The position numbers and the translations under genes were made by a program. From NCBI RefSeq assembly GCF_036549475.1, contig NZ_JAZHLI010000012.1:1-64000 (forward strand): a stretch of 64,000 nt of DNA. Reading direction: 5' to 3'. Below are positions 63,801 through 64,000 of this stretch, in pieces. Under the pieces are notes generated by a model, which saw only the letters and a list, made by a program, of their open reading frames with translations, did not search any database and was not told where the DNA came from. Position 1 is the first letter of the stretch; the number at the start of each line of letters is the position of its first letter. The stretch comes from Aurantimonas sp036549475 (GTDB taxonomy: Bacteria; Pseudomonadota; Alphaproteobacteria; Rhizobiales; Rhizobiaceae).

Positions 63801-64000
63801 TCAGAAGTCGCGCGGGATCCGCAGCACCTGGCCGGGAAAGATCAGGCTCGGGTTGGCGACGATATGCTGGTTCGCCTGGTGGATCACCAGAAACGCGCCG
63901 GCATCGTCGTAATAGCGCAGTGCCAGTTTGGAGAGTGTGTCGCCGGTGGTGACCACATGCTGCCAGAACCCGCTGTAGCCTGGCAGGATCAGCGGCCCGT
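63801..64000 (-). CDS. LysM-domain protein, C-terminal end (runs off the right edge)
   Basis: Only the last 65 residues are in the window. They form a LysM module: VVTTGDTLSKLALRYYDD, then AFLVIHQANQHIV and PSLIFPGQVLRIPRDF at the C-terminus. LysM binds peptidoglycan; proteins that end in this way are often small cytoplasmic or periplasmic cell-wall-associated proteins. The N-terminal part and the full function cannot be seen. Confidence 0.85.
   Translation of the reverse strand, partial: GPLILPGYSGFWQHVVTTGDTLSKLALRYYDDAGAFLVIHQANQHIVANPSLIFPGQVLRIPRDF

Overview
The window reads as chromosomal DNA of a GC-rich alphaproteobacterium, most likely of the order Hyphomicrobiales (Rhizobiales). 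Evidence for this is a full 14-subunit nuo operon running into birA, rnj, mce, a DUF1467 gene, proS and lolCD; a short prolyl-tRNA synthetase without an editing insert; class I FolE beside HisI; and FNR/FixK-type operators. I cannot name a genus. Almost all DNA is coding, with many 1-11 bp gene overlaps and frequent GTG or TTG starts.

Layout. 1-416: the C-terminal part of an IS630-type transposase cut by the window edge, with a catalytic Asp replaced by His. 749-6839: a six-gene nucleotide-sugar cluster (epimerase/dehydratase, DUF4910 peptidase-like protein, RmlC-like epimerase on the other strand, three-domain C-methyltransferase, cytidylyltransferase, PIG-L deacetylase) with no glycosyltransferase. 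7203-7279: tRNA-Asp(GUC). 8096-24447: nuoA-N for complex I, with three extra genes inside it (a GFA zinc protein between nuoC and nuoD, a 69-aa coiled-coil protein between nuoF and nuoG, a 73-aa membrane protein between nuoH and nuoI) and a NuoE carrying a long linker and a helix-hairpin-helix tail. 24450-31559: housekeeping genes birA, rnj, mce, DUF1467, proS, lolC, lolD, with a probable small RNA on the minus strand near 27880-28035.

31671-46474 is metabolic and transport DNA: an MhqO-like VOC dioxygenase, otnK-otnC for four-carbon acid sugars, two small unknown genes, glutamine-dependent NAD synthase, a Na+/H+ antiporter with a cyclic-nucleotide-binding tail, and a cytosine-deaminase-like gene followed by a complete BMP-type nucleoside ABC importer. 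46491-47757 holds a DUF1810 gene and exonuclease III.

47841-56531 looks like a low-oxygen or stress module. Three palindromes matching the FNR/FixK operator (47841, 53513, 55237) sit 55-105 bp upstream of a universal stress protein, a divergent cytochrome c / bifunctional kinase pair, and a small unknown gene followed by a phasin-like gene. An alcohol dehydrogenase and an acyl-CoA synthetase fused to a GNAT acetyltransferase lie between them. From 56660 to 64000 come an AI-2E family transporter, a tandem PilZ protein, a terminated orphan transcript candidate, a rhomboid protease, a CBS-pair protein, a patatin phospholipase, folE-hisI, an IscU-like scaffold lacking its third cysteine, yidD, and the end of a LysM protein.

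The most interesting items are the FixK-like module, the sugar cluster with its peptidase-like and deacetylase members, the extra genes within the nuo operon, and two orphan intrinsic terminators that suggest small RNAs.
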